DNA of 64,000 bases, taken from positions 108,704 to 172,703 of the forward strand of contig JANQMN010000058.1 in assembly GCA_028280065.1 (NCBI GenBank). Reading direction: 5' to 3'. The DNA is from Hahella sp. Its GTDB lineage: Bacteria; Pseudomonadota; Gammaproteobacteria; Pseudomonadales; Oleiphilaceae. Shown here in pieces: positions 9,747 to 17,349 of the stretch (the first letter of the stretch is position 1; the number at the start of each line of letters is the position of its first letter). The position numbers and the translations under genes were made by a program. The notes under the pieces are model-generated. The model was not told the origin of the DNA and did no database searches. It saw only the letters and a list, made by a program, of their open reading frames with translations.

Positions 9747-10094
9747 TTACTGAGAAGCCTTCTTCCAAATGAAGCGTCCGCCGATTAGCATGGCGACGAC
9801 AATGCTCGCAATGTTATTGACAGGCATTGTCAATGTTGCAAGCCAAGGATTTTCAAAACTGACCAAGGGTGAGATAAATCCGATAGCGAACATTGTACCT
9901 AGCTTTACGAGAGGGCCTGCAAACAAAATGCATAGTGCCAACAGCACCAGACCATAAAGCCAGAGGCTGCGTTTTTTACGGTTTCCGAGGATTTGTGTTT
10001 CTCGCATCACGTTTGTGGTGAATTCCTTACTTTTTAGCGGTTGCTCGGCCTTGGCGAACTCGAGTAACAAGTCTCTATCCAGTTCGTCAGTCAT
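9747..10094 (-). CDS. Small membrane protein coupled to the ECF sigma factor
   Basis: This 115-residue protein has a charged cytosolic N-terminus (about 1-38) and two hydrophobic segments, about 43-75 and 90-108. Its start overlaps the stop of the sigma factor gene by four bases (ATGA), so the two are translationally coupled. A gene in this position often encodes an anti-sigma factor, with a cytosolic sigma-binding part and a membrane anchor. The arrangement fits that role, but I see no zinc-binding HxxxCxxC motif or other known anti-sigma signature. Function is therefore inferred from context only. Confidence 0.7.
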   Translation of the reverse strand: MTDELDRDLLLEFAKAEQPLKSKEFTTNVMRETQILGNRKKRSLWLYGLVLLALCILFAGPLVKLGTMFAIGFISPLVSFENPWLATLTMPVNNIASIVVAMLIGGRFIWKKASQ

Positions 10095-10651
10095 ACTTTT
10101 TCCCCTGCGGTTGGTTGCTTATAGGCGGCCAGCATTTCTGTTACCTTCTTGGCCCCCCGATTGATGTGCGACTTTACGGTGCCTAGTGGAAGCTCGATAG
10201 CTTCACTGATTTCCGGATGACTCATTCCTTCATGATACGCAAGTACTACACAGGTTCTCACCTGTTCCGGCAGGACAAGCAATGCCTTGTCTAAATCCAT
10301 TGCTACAGAGCCATTCGAACCTGGTGGCGGTACATAGACTGTGTCGTTGAACTCCAGAGAATTCCGCATCGCATCGTTTTTTCTAAGGTATTGTAGCCAG
10401 GTATTGATCGCTATCCGTTTAAGCCAGCCGTCAAACGCGTTTACGCGGCTGAGCTGAGCGATACTTTGCCATACCTTGAGAAAGACTTGTTGGGCAAGGT
10501 CTTCTGCAAGCGTCACGTCATTGCATAAACGGCGCATGAGATTGCGTATGATCGACTGCCGTCGATGTACCAGCTCCTCGAAAGCCCGGGGATCTCCCGT
10601 CCTGGCTAAGTTGATAATCCCTGCCTCGGATGTTTCCTGGTAGTTATTCAT
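10091..10651 (-). CDS. ECF-type RNA polymerase sigma factor
   Basis: This 186-residue protein contains sigma region 2 (about 20-88, AFEELVHRRQSIIRNLMRRL then LAEDLAQQVFLKVWQSI) and region 4 (about 115-170, LPEQVRTCVVLAYHEGMSHP then LPLGTVKSHINRGAKKV). There is no region 1 or 3, as in extracytoplasmic-function sigma factors. It directs RNA polymerase to a small regulon, usually for envelope or stress responses. It is the middle gene of three on the minus strand: an 11-base gap to the upstream membrane protein and a 4-base overlap with the downstream one. Its own -35/-10 target sequence could not be identified in front of the operon. Confidence 0.93.
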   Translation of the reverse strand: MNNYQETSEAGIINLARTGDPRAFEELVHRRQSIIRNLMRRLCNDVTLAEDLAQQVFLKVWQSIAQLSRVNAFDGWLKRIAINTWLQYLRKNDAMRNSLEFNDTVYVPPPGSNGSVAMDLDKALLVLPEQVRTCVVLAYHEGMSHPEISEAIELPLGTVKSHINRGAKKVTEMLAAYKQPTAGEKV

Positions 10652-10662
10652 AGGCAGGGAAA

Positions 10663-11082
10663 CTAGTTGTTTTCTCCTGGCGGGTTTTTGCTATCACTCC
10701 AGTTTGCGACGACTTTACTCGCCAGCAAGAAACCAATGCCTAAGCAGAAAAGCAGCCCGGCAACCCCCAATAAAGGTCCCAGGACGACCGGAAACTGCCA
10801 GCCCAAGATAACCGCTAAAACCACCATGCCGACCGCTACCGGTAATATCCACAAGGCAGTGACCTTAAAGTCTATATCCAGTTGCCTTTTGCCGTTGATA
10901 TCCAGTATTTTTTCAATCAATTCCGGATCGATATCCTTGCCCCCTTCAACCAGACGACGCACGGTTTCATGCTTTGCCTCCCGCTTACGTACACCGTCCC
11001 AAATGCCGGCAACCGAGACCGCAGCAATAAATCCCCAAAATGCGAGAGACGCCAGACCGGCTCCTAAACTGACAGTTTCCAT
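10663..11082 (-). CDS. Small membrane protein, DUF6249-like, first gene of the ECF operon
   Basis: This 139-residue protein has an N-terminal membrane segment (about 8-27), a charged cytosolic linker with a short helix pattern (VRRLVEGGKDIDPELIEKIL), and two more membrane segments (about 72-92 and 98-120). The linker after the first helix is like that of DUF6249-type proteins found beside ECF sigma genes. The start is supported by a strong ribosome site (GAGGAGGG) a few bases upstream. It leads the operon with the sigma factor and the 115-residue membrane protein. Its role is unknown; a membrane signal relay to the sigma factor is a plausible inference. Confidence 0.75.
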   Translation of the reverse strand: METVSLGAGLASLAFWGFIAAVSVAGIWDGVRKREAKHETVRRLVEGGKDIDPELIEKILDINGKRQLDIDFKVTALWILPVAVGMVVLAVILGWQFPVVLGPLLGVAGLLFCLGIGFLLASKVVANWSDSKNPPGENN

Positions 11083-11114
11083 AAGCCCTCCTCAATTAGT
11101 GTGCTTGCCCATAC

Positions 11115-11142
11115 AGATGCAACGTTTTTGCGAATAGATGCA
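11115..11142. repeat. Direct repeat AGATGCA x2, 21 bases apart, upstream of the ECF operon
   Basis: AGATGCA occurs at 11115-11121 and 11136-11142, exactly 21 bases apart (two helical turns), in the 156-base space between the divergent ECF operon and the acyltransferase gene. The same hexamer in the opposite orientation (GCATCT) lies at 11187-11192. Spacing on one DNA face would suit a dimeric activator or repressor, but chance cannot be excluded for so short a motif. Confidence 0.35.
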
Positions 11143-11238
11143 GGGATAAAAAATTTCTTACATCCGCATCCAGCCATTCCCTTTGCGCATCTAGATAAGT
11201 AGAGACACAAAATTCACGTCTGAAAAGGGAATATCAAA

Positions 11239-12411
11239 ATGATTAGTCAGTCTGTAAAGTTAAATAACATAGCGCCTGAGCGGGTTTTTTGGTTGGACAA
11301 CCTAAGAACCTTCATGATTTTTTTAGTGGTCGTATACCATGCAGCCATTATTTATGAGAAAAGCGGAATGGGGTATCAGTGGTGGATAGTCACTGAGCCG
11401 GCATCGAGTGATCTGCCCGGTATTTTGGTTTTATTACTCGATATCTTCATCATGCCGACGGTGTTCCTGGTGGCCGGCTATTTTTCTCACCGTTCGCTGG
11501 AAAACAAGCCTGCGCTCGAATTTATTAATGCAAGATTCAAGCGGTTGATTGTTCCCTGGGTTATCGCGGTACTCACCCTGATACCCTTATACAAGGTGAT
11601 TTATCTCTACTCACATGGCTTTCCACAGGAACATTGGGCGAGTTACTTTCATTGGAGTAACGGTATCTGGAGTCAAAACTGGTTGTGGTTTCTCCCGGTC
11701 TTGTTTGCTTTTGAAGTCCTGTACCTAGGCCTTGCCAAATCACCGTTTGCAAAACAGACCTTTTCATTCGGACGGGTGTTTGCCGGTTCAATTGGCGTCG
11801 GGCTTATCTACTGTTTTTCAATGGATTATTTAGGGATGCAGGGTTGGACGAAAACCCCGTTTATGGATTTTCAGAATGAAAGGCTGTTAGTTTACTTTCT
11901 CGCTTTCTTTCTGGGCGCTTCCTGTTATACGCAGAATACGTTTGCCGGGTCTATCAACAGAAAACTGGCGATGGCAGTTCATACGTTGGGCTGGTTACCG
12001 ATCACGGGTTATCTGTTCTTCGTCATTTACGGGATTATCAAACCTTACGATTTTTTGGTATCGAATCTCATTGACACTTTGATTGAACAAACCTGCTTCC
12101 TTCTTTCAATGAACTATTTTGTATATTCGATGATCAGCTTGTTCCGTAGGTTTTTTAATAATAGCAATCGCTTAACGGACGAGATGAACCGCAATTCGTA
12201 TGGAGTTTATATCATTCACGTCGTCGTCATGGGCGTGATCGCGACGTTATTGGTGCTTGTGCAGATGCCGGTTTTATTGAAGTTCGGCCTCACCGTTCTA
12301 GTTACCTTTGTTATAGGCAACCTATGTGTTGCGATGTATAAGAGAACAGCAATGATGATTAGCCTGGCGAGCAACGGCATTCACCGAAGGCCTGAAGTAT
12401 CAATTCGATAA
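11239..12411 (+). CDS. Acyltransferase-3 family membrane protein
   Basis: This 390-residue polytopic membrane protein opens with WLDNLRTFMIFLVVVYHAAI, the family signature with the conserved histidine. It then has IMPTVFLVAGYFSHRSL and FINARFKRLIVPWV, typical of OpgC/MdoC-like and related acyltransferases. About ten membrane segments can be counted. The start has a purine-rich ribosome site (AAAAGGGAAT). The serine hydrolase gene begins 57 bases downstream on the same strand, so the two are probably co-transcribed and could act on one extracytoplasmic acyl or ester substrate. That link is inference. Confidence 0.85.
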   Translation: MISQSVKLNNIAPERVFWLDNLRTFMIFLVVVYHAAIIYEKSGMGYQWWIVTEPASSDLPGILVLLLDIFIMPTVFLVAGYFSHRSLENKPALEFINARFKRLIVPWVIAVLTLIPLYKVIYLYSHGFPQEHWASYFHWSNGIWSQNWLWFLPVLFAFEVLYLGLAKSPFAKQTFSFGRVFAGSIGVGLIYCFSMDYLGMQGWTKTPFMDFQNERLLVYFLAFFLGASCYTQNTFAGSINRKLAMAVHTLGWLPITGYLFFVIYGIIKPYDFLVSNLIDTLIEQTCFLLSMNYFVYSMISLFRRFFNNSNRLTDEMNRNSYGVYIIHVVVMGVIATLLVLVQMPVLLKFGLTVLVTFVIGNLCVAMYKRTAMMISLASNGIHRRPEVSIR

Positions 12412-12468
12412 ACTGAACTGTTCAATGGGTGGGAGGCGAATCTCTCCCATCCGATTTCAGGAGTATTT

Positions 12469-13734
12469 ATGGTTTCCTTTCAATCCCGAACAATCCGTTC
12501 ACTAGGCTGGTTTCGCCATCGGGTCGCACCTTGGCGATTCGCCCATTTACTACTTCTTTGTGGTTTTCTTATCATCCTGAGTTGTGGAACCACTAACGGC
12601 CAATACGAGTATCGCCAGCCGATCAAAACCGGCGATGGTCTTACAGTGGCCGGTCTCGATCAGGTCGATATGGATGTGGAACTAATATCGTCAGCGATTG
12701 ATGAAATTCTCGACGGCGAATTTGCTGAAATTCATTCTTTTCTAATCCTGAAGAATGGCCGATTAGTGCTTGAAGAGTACTTTGCCGGACATGACTATCA
12801 GTGGAATGGTCCGAATTTTCATGGGGCCATGAGAAACTGGGATAGGGATATGCGGCACAATGTTCATTCGGTAGGTAAGAGCATTACTTCAGCCTGCATC
12901 GGCATTGCATTGGACAAAGGCTTTATTGGTTCCGTCAAGCAATCGATCTTCGACTATCTTCCTGAACATACGCGTTTCCAACGCGATGGCAAAGAGCAGA
13001 TTACAATCGAACACCTGCTGACGATGACCTCCGGGCTGCAGTGGGATGAATGGGGTTCATCTTATTCCAGTCAAACAAACGATGTGATCGCACTGTGGAT
13101 GAACTGCGGGGACCCGATCGCCTGCATTCTTGAAAAACCCTTGGTTGGGCAGCCCGGCGCTAAATTTATCTACAGCGGCGGCAACATGATCCTGTTGGGG
13201 GAAATAGTAAAGAATGCAACCGGCCTGGATATTGAGTCTTTCGCCGCCGAGCATTTATTTGAACCCATGGGCATTACTCCGGCGAAATGGGTGTGGATTA
13301 ACGACACCGGCGTTATTTATGCCGGCGGAGATCAACGATTAACCCCCCGCGAGATGCTGAAGTTCGGCCTGGTATACTTGAATGGTGGAGTGGGGAGCGG
13401 CGGGCATAGGGTTGTCTCGGAACAGTGGACCTTGAATAGCGCGCGCCCATGGAATGGCCCGGAAAACAGCTGGTTCAACCAGCCGTTTAAAACCATTCCC
13501 CCCGGCGATAGCTCCTGGGGTGACCGAGGCTACTCTTATTCCTGGTGGACGCATATCTACAAGCATCGGGGTAAAGAGTATCCGGCCTATTTTGCCTTGG
13601 GATTTGGCGGCCAGAAGATTGTTGTTTTTCCCGAACAAGAGGCGGTAGTGGTATTTACCGCAGGGAACTATGCCAAGGCTGACGCCAGCGCTGAGATATT
13701 AACTGATTTTGTGATTCCAGCCTTTGACAACTGA
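12469..13734 (+). CDS. Serine hydrolase, beta-lactamase class C-like, probable lipoprotein
   Basis: This 421-residue protein has a long N-terminus with a hydrophobic stretch and a possible lipobox (IILSC, cysteine at about residue 40), so it is probably exported and lipid-anchored. The catalytic tetrad S-x-x-K appears as SVGK within HNVHSVGKSITSA. The second motif Y-x-N/G appears as YSGGN, and a GFGGQ stretch near the C-terminus is in the place of the third (H/K-x-G) box. These features fit the large serine beta-lactamase-like esterase/peptidase family (PF00144), whose members are often not beta-lactamases. Its ribosome site is CAGGAG. It is probably co-transcribed with the preceding acyltransferase. 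The substrate is unknown. Confidence 0.85.
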   Translation: MVSFQSRTIRSLGWFRHRVAPWRFAHLLLLCGFLIILSCGTTNGQYEYRQPIKTGDGLTVAGLDQVDMDVELISSAIDEILDGEFAEIHSFLILKNGRLVLEEYFAGHDYQWNGPNFHGAMRNWDRDMRHNVHSVGKSITSACIGIALDKGFIGSVKQSIFDYLPEHTRFQRDGKEQITIEHLLTMTSGLQWDEWGSSYSSQTNDVIALWMNCGDPIACILEKPLVGQPGAKFIYSGGNMILLGEIVKNATGLDIESFAAEHLFEPMGITPAKWVWINDTGVIYAGGDQRLTPREMLKFGLVYLNGGVGSGGHRVVSEQWTLNSARPWNGPENSWFNQPFKTIPPGDSSWGDRGYSYSWWTHIYKHRGKEYPAYFALGFGGQKIVVFPEQEAVVVFTAGNYAKADASAEILTDFVIPAFDN

Positions 13735-13792
13735 TCACTCGTAAGTTTTATAGCGGTCAAGGCAACAGGTAGTGTAAAGACATTTTTGCATA

Positions 13793-15460
13793 TCAGGACG
13801 AAAGTGATGTTGCCGAATCTGGCGAATGCGCCGCCTGGTCCGGCGCATTTTCAAGAGCCGCGAAGTACGGCCTTAGCTCGTCAATAGGCATGGCTTTGGC
13901 GTAAAGCCAGCCTTGATGCATGAATACTCCGCGATCGGCGAGATACTGCGCCTGCCGTTCGGTTTCCACACCTTCCGCCACCACGGATAGCTTCAGGTCG
14001 ACAGCCATTTTAACCATAAATTCAAGTACGGTAGCGCCAGGTGAATCGGTTCCGCAGGCGGCAACGAACGACCGGTCTATTTTAATGGAATCGATAGGCA
14101 ACTCATCCAGATACCGGAGCCCCGAGTACCCGGTGCCGAAATCGTCAACGGCAAGTTTGACATCGCTGGCTCTGAGTCTGTTGATAGATTCGATAACCCC
14201 TTCATCCTGATACTCGACGATTTCGTTTTCGGTAAGTTCCAGCGTAATTGCAGGAAATGCCGCGCTTCTTTCCAATAGGGTTGAGATAAAGCTTTGGTCT
14301 TTCAGGTGCTGGCCACAAATATTGATGTTCGTGCGAAGTTGCCCGAACTCTTGGATCAGTTCGGTCAACTCCGCCAAGGCGTTATCCACAACCTTGGCGG
14401 TCATGGGAATTATCTGACCGGAGCGTTCGGCTTGCGGAATAAAAACGTTGGGAGGTAGCAAACCCTCTACAGGATGCTGCCAGCGCAACAACACTTCCAG
14501 GCCGATTGGCCTGCCGGTTCTGGCATCGATAATGGGCTGGTAATAATTAACGAATTCGTTCCGCCTGATTCCCAGTTCAATACGTTTGGTAAAACTAAGT
14601 ACATTGCTTTGAAAGCTGAAGGCAACGGCAAAAGTAATCACGCCGAGCGCTATCGAGAATAGCAGATTGATGCCGTTTAACCGGTAGTCGCTTTGGTAGA
14701 GACTGTTGATATTGGTGCCGATCACCACGGCTAGGTCAGGCAAGTCCGGAATGATATTTATCGTGAGATAGTAGGATTCGAGGTTGTCTACCTTGCCTTC
14801 GTACCGAAAGTCGGAAGTCAAGGGAAACAGGGTTTCGCTAAGCAATATAGGCAGCGTGTATTCACCGATTAAAATCAGCGGTACTCCGGTCTGAGCATCT
14901 ATAAGCGCTCTGAACTCCTGTTTGTTATTGGCGCTTCCCTGTAACATGGTCTGCATCCAACTGACTGGAAGCAAGGCATTGATCTCAGAGCCGTCCGGGC
15001 GGGTTTGGGCGACCACAAATGCAGATTTTTGCATGAACTCGACCATGGTAGGTCCAAAGTACCTTAGTCCCGATTCGATTGCGGGTTTGACCGGAACTTC
15101 TAGCGGCGGTGTAAGTTTTTGCCAACTGGTACAAGTCAGCATGCCGTCTTCAGTGACAACGCCGAATTCGCTGACAAATGGAAGGTCGAACTGGCGCGCC
15201 CTTAATCGATAAATCATATTTTCGTCGCATGTTGTGCCGGTGTCGGCCTCTTCGTTGAAGAATTCGCGGAGATGGGCAAATTCTTCAGACAGTTTTGCCA
15301 CTATAAATGCGCCTTCGGTCTGTTTGCTGACCCGGTTCAACTTACGCTGCTGTTCGGCATCGTTGACAGTTAGCAGAACGAGACTCACGCATACGACTAT
15401 CAGCGCTAGCCAAATCGAACCTCGACTATTATTCAAACGCGTCAGGTAGATATTTGGCAT
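13793..15460 (-). CDS. Membrane c-di-GMP phosphodiesterase with CSS-type periplasmic sensor and EAL domain
   Basis: This 555-residue protein has a first membrane helix at about 14-33, a periplasmic region of about 230 residues, a second helix at about 265-285, and a cytosolic EAL domain (about 295-535). The layout matches the PdeB/PdeC class of phosphodiesterases, whose periplasmic domain carries a CSS motif with redox-active cysteines. Here the motif is CTS (LTCTSW), with another periplasmic cysteine in TTCDE, so a disulfide-controlled switch is possible but not certain. The EAL signature reads EVLLRW, and the downstream motifs NINICGQHL, ELTENEI, VDDFGTGYSG, KIDRSFV and AEGVETE are present. 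It is likely an active phosphodiesterase. Confidence 0.9.
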   Translation of the reverse strand: MPNIYLTRLNNSRGSIWLALIVVCVSLVLLTVNDAEQQRKLNRVSKQTEGAFIVAKLSEEFAHLREFFNEEADTGTTCDENMIYRLRARQFDLPFVSEFGVVTEDGMLTCTSWQKLTPPLEVPVKPAIESGLRYFGPTMVEFMQKSAFVVAQTRPDGSEINALLPVSWMQTMLQGSANNKQEFRALIDAQTGVPLILIGEYTLPILLSETLFPLTSDFRYEGKVDNLESYYLTINIIPDLPDLAVVIGTNINSLYQSDYRLNGINLLFSIALGVITFAVAFSFQSNVLSFTKRIELGIRRNEFVNYYQPIIDARTGRPIGLEVLLRWQHPVEGLLPPNVFIPQAERSGQIIPMTAKVVDNALAELTELIQEFGQLRTNINICGQHLKDQSFISTLLERSAAFPAITLELTENEIVEYQDEGVIESINRLRASDVKLAVDDFGTGYSGLRYLDELPIDSIKIDRSFVAACGTDSPGATVLEFMVKMAVDLKLSVVAEGVETERQAQYLADRGVFMHQGWLYAKAMPIDELRPYFAALENAPDQAAHSPDSATSLSS

Positions 15461-15490
15461 CGCTTTACACTACTGCCTTGCCGAATCCGG

Positions 15491-17236
15491 TCATGCATTT
15501 TCTCCGCTGCAACTCGAATCCTTCCAGACTTCCACCGTGTTTGATTTCTTCGCGTCTTTTTTAACGTCGGCAGCCAGTTTACTTAAGCTGTATTCCGTAT
15601 TGTTTCGGGTGTATTGACGCGGAATTATGCCGACAGAGAGAGTCATCAGCGGGAAAGTCCGTGACTTACCGTCTCGATCCAGCGCAACGATGCCGCCGGC
15701 TTCGAAGTCCTGGCGATCGTATAATCCCAAAACTTCCCGTTCGAACTCCGCTTTTATTGTATGGCCGAGTTCTTCAACGGCTTCTCCTCGCCACACCATG
15801 GCGAAATCATCCCCGCCGATATGGTAGAGCCGGCCGAATTTACGCTGGCAATGGTGTTGGGCGGTCTCCGCTAATAGGCGAATGGCGTCGTCTCCCGTCC
15901 GATAGCCGTACTTGTCGTTAAAGGCTTTGAAGTTATCGAGATCGAAATAGATCAGGTCGAAGTCTGATTCCTGATCGTCCATCGCAGAACCAAGATCTTC
16001 CGACATGGGTACCTGCCCGGGTAACTGGGTGAGCGGGTTGGAGTAAATAGCCTGTTTAACCCGAAATTCGGTCATTTTATGTAATAGGTCGCGTGTCCGG
16101 CCGAGCCCGGCGTAACTGCTATTTCTAGTGATTACGAATCGCTGCCGAACATAGTTTTCATTGGAACCTTCGTTGACTTGCCGGGCTACCGCATCTAAGT
16201 AATCATTCTCGTCAACGACAACCATATTGCGTTCGGCGTAGCGAAATACCGGCTTACGCTCGTTGAGTTCCCTGCCGAGACGTTGGCTGAATATTCGATA
16301 CAAGGAATTCCGATGCATTAATGCAAGGGGAAGGTTGTCGGGGGTGACGATGACGAAAGTATCCACGTCCGGGTTGTTCTGAAAAGCCTGTTCCACCTCG
16401 GCAAGTTTCGTGAAGGGGGAAAGTGTCGGCGCTTGATAACTAATATCTTTGGCGCGTTCAATAGGTGCGCGTACAGGTTGGCGCAACCCCTTGAGCTGCT
16501 TTGTGTTACCGTGGGAAACGGTGGGTATTTCTTGTGGTGTGCCAAAAAGAAAACCTTGGAATTGAGTAACACCAAGTTCCAGCATGGTTTGATACTCTTC
16601 CGGCGTTTCCACACCCTCCACAATTAACTTGCAATGCAACTGATTACTTAGATCGACCATCGAACTTACAAAACTTCGTTTTACCGTGTCCTGATCTATA
16701 TCGAAGGCAAAATGCCGATCGAGTTTAATGATATCCGGGTGAATAGAACTCCAGAGAGATAGGCCGGAATAGCCGGAACCGATATCATCAATGGCGATGG
16801 TAAATCCCTGTTGGCGGGCGTAGTTACACTGTTCTTTGAGAGCTTGCCGGTCTTCTATTTCAACCAGTTCCGTCAACTCAGCGACGATTCGGCGAGGCGA
16901 TAGTTGAACAGATTCGAGAAGGGCAAGGATCTTTTCTACTGTATGTGTGCCGTCGAGAAAGGTTTGAGGATTAACATTCACAAAGCAGAATCCGCTAAGT
17001 TTACGCTCGACAAATCGTTCAAATGCCAATTTCGCTGTCAGGTACCGGAGCGCTGCGCCCAATCCTGCGTTGTCCGCAGCACTTAATAATGCCGGTGCCG
17101 CATGAAGAGGCGATTCGTCAGGCCCCCGGCTGAGGGCTTCATAACCAATTAACGTGCCTGTATTGGCTTCAACGATGGGCTGAAAAAGGGTCGTTATTGT
17201 CTCTTGTTTAATAATGTCTTCAATGCTGGAAGGCAT
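15491..17236 (-). CDS. EAL-CBS-GGDEF bifunctional c-di-GMP protein
   Basis: This 581-residue soluble protein has the less common order EAL (about 1-240), a CBS-like pair (about 255-385) and GGDEF (about 395-570). The EAL signature is YEALSR, followed by NVNPQTF, AELTELVE, IDDIGSGYSG, KLDRHFA and VEGVET. The cyclase motif is GGDDF (in YHIGGDDFAMVW), which is an accepted active variant. CBS domains bind adenine nucleotides, so energy charge could set the balance between the two activities; that is inference. The gene lies 30 bases upstream of the CSS-EAL gene on the same strand, so the pair may be co-transcribed. An inverted repeat sits just before its start. Confidence 0.9.
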   Translation of the reverse strand: MPSSIEDIIKQETITTLFQPIVEANTGTLIGYEALSRGPDESPLHAAPALLSAADNAGLGAALRYLTAKLAFERFVERKLSGFCFVNVNPQTFLDGTHTVEKILALLESVQLSPRRIVAELTELVEIEDRQALKEQCNYARQQGFTIAIDDIGSGYSGLSLWSSIHPDIIKLDRHFAFDIDQDTVKRSFVSSMVDLSNQLHCKLIVEGVETPEEYQTMLELGVTQFQGFLFGTPQEIPTVSHGNTKQLKGLRQPVRAPIERAKDISYQAPTLSPFTKLAEVEQAFQNNPDVDTFVIVTPDNLPLALMHRNSLYRIFSQRLGRELNERKPVFRYAERNMVVVDENDYLDAVARQVNEGSNENYVRQRFVITRNSSYAGLGRTRDLLHKMTEFRVKQAIYSNPLTQLPGQVPMSEDLGSAMDDQESDFDLIYFDLDNFKAFNDKYGYRTGDDAIRLLAETAQHHCQRKFGRLYHIGGDDFAMVWRGEAVEELGHTIKAEFEREVLGLYDRQDFEAGGIVALDRDGKSRTFPLMTLSVGIIPRQYTRNNTEYSLSKLAADVKKDAKKSNTVEVWKDSSCSGENA

Positions 17237-17255
17237 GTCACAGCGGCACTCTACT

Positions 17256-17270
17256 TAACTCAACGAGTTA
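17256..17270. promoter_or_regulatory. Inverted repeat TAACTC-AAC-GAGTTA upstream of the EAL-CBS-GGDEF gene
   Basis: A perfect 6-base inverted repeat with a 3-base spacer lies 20-34 bases upstream of the start codon at 17236. Its position between promoter and start would suit an operator, but no regulator is known for it. Confidence 0.3.
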
Positions 17271-17349
17271 GAATACGAAATATTTGTTGCAGAATTGTCT
17301 CATTACTTTAGGTAAGGTGATCGGGCGGGCGAAGACCTTGCGCTTGCGA

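Noticed and set aside
10667..11137. A 156-codon plus-strand frame antisense to the ECF operon
   Set aside because: It mirrors the minus-strand membrane-protein gene, which has membrane helices, a ribosome site and operon context.
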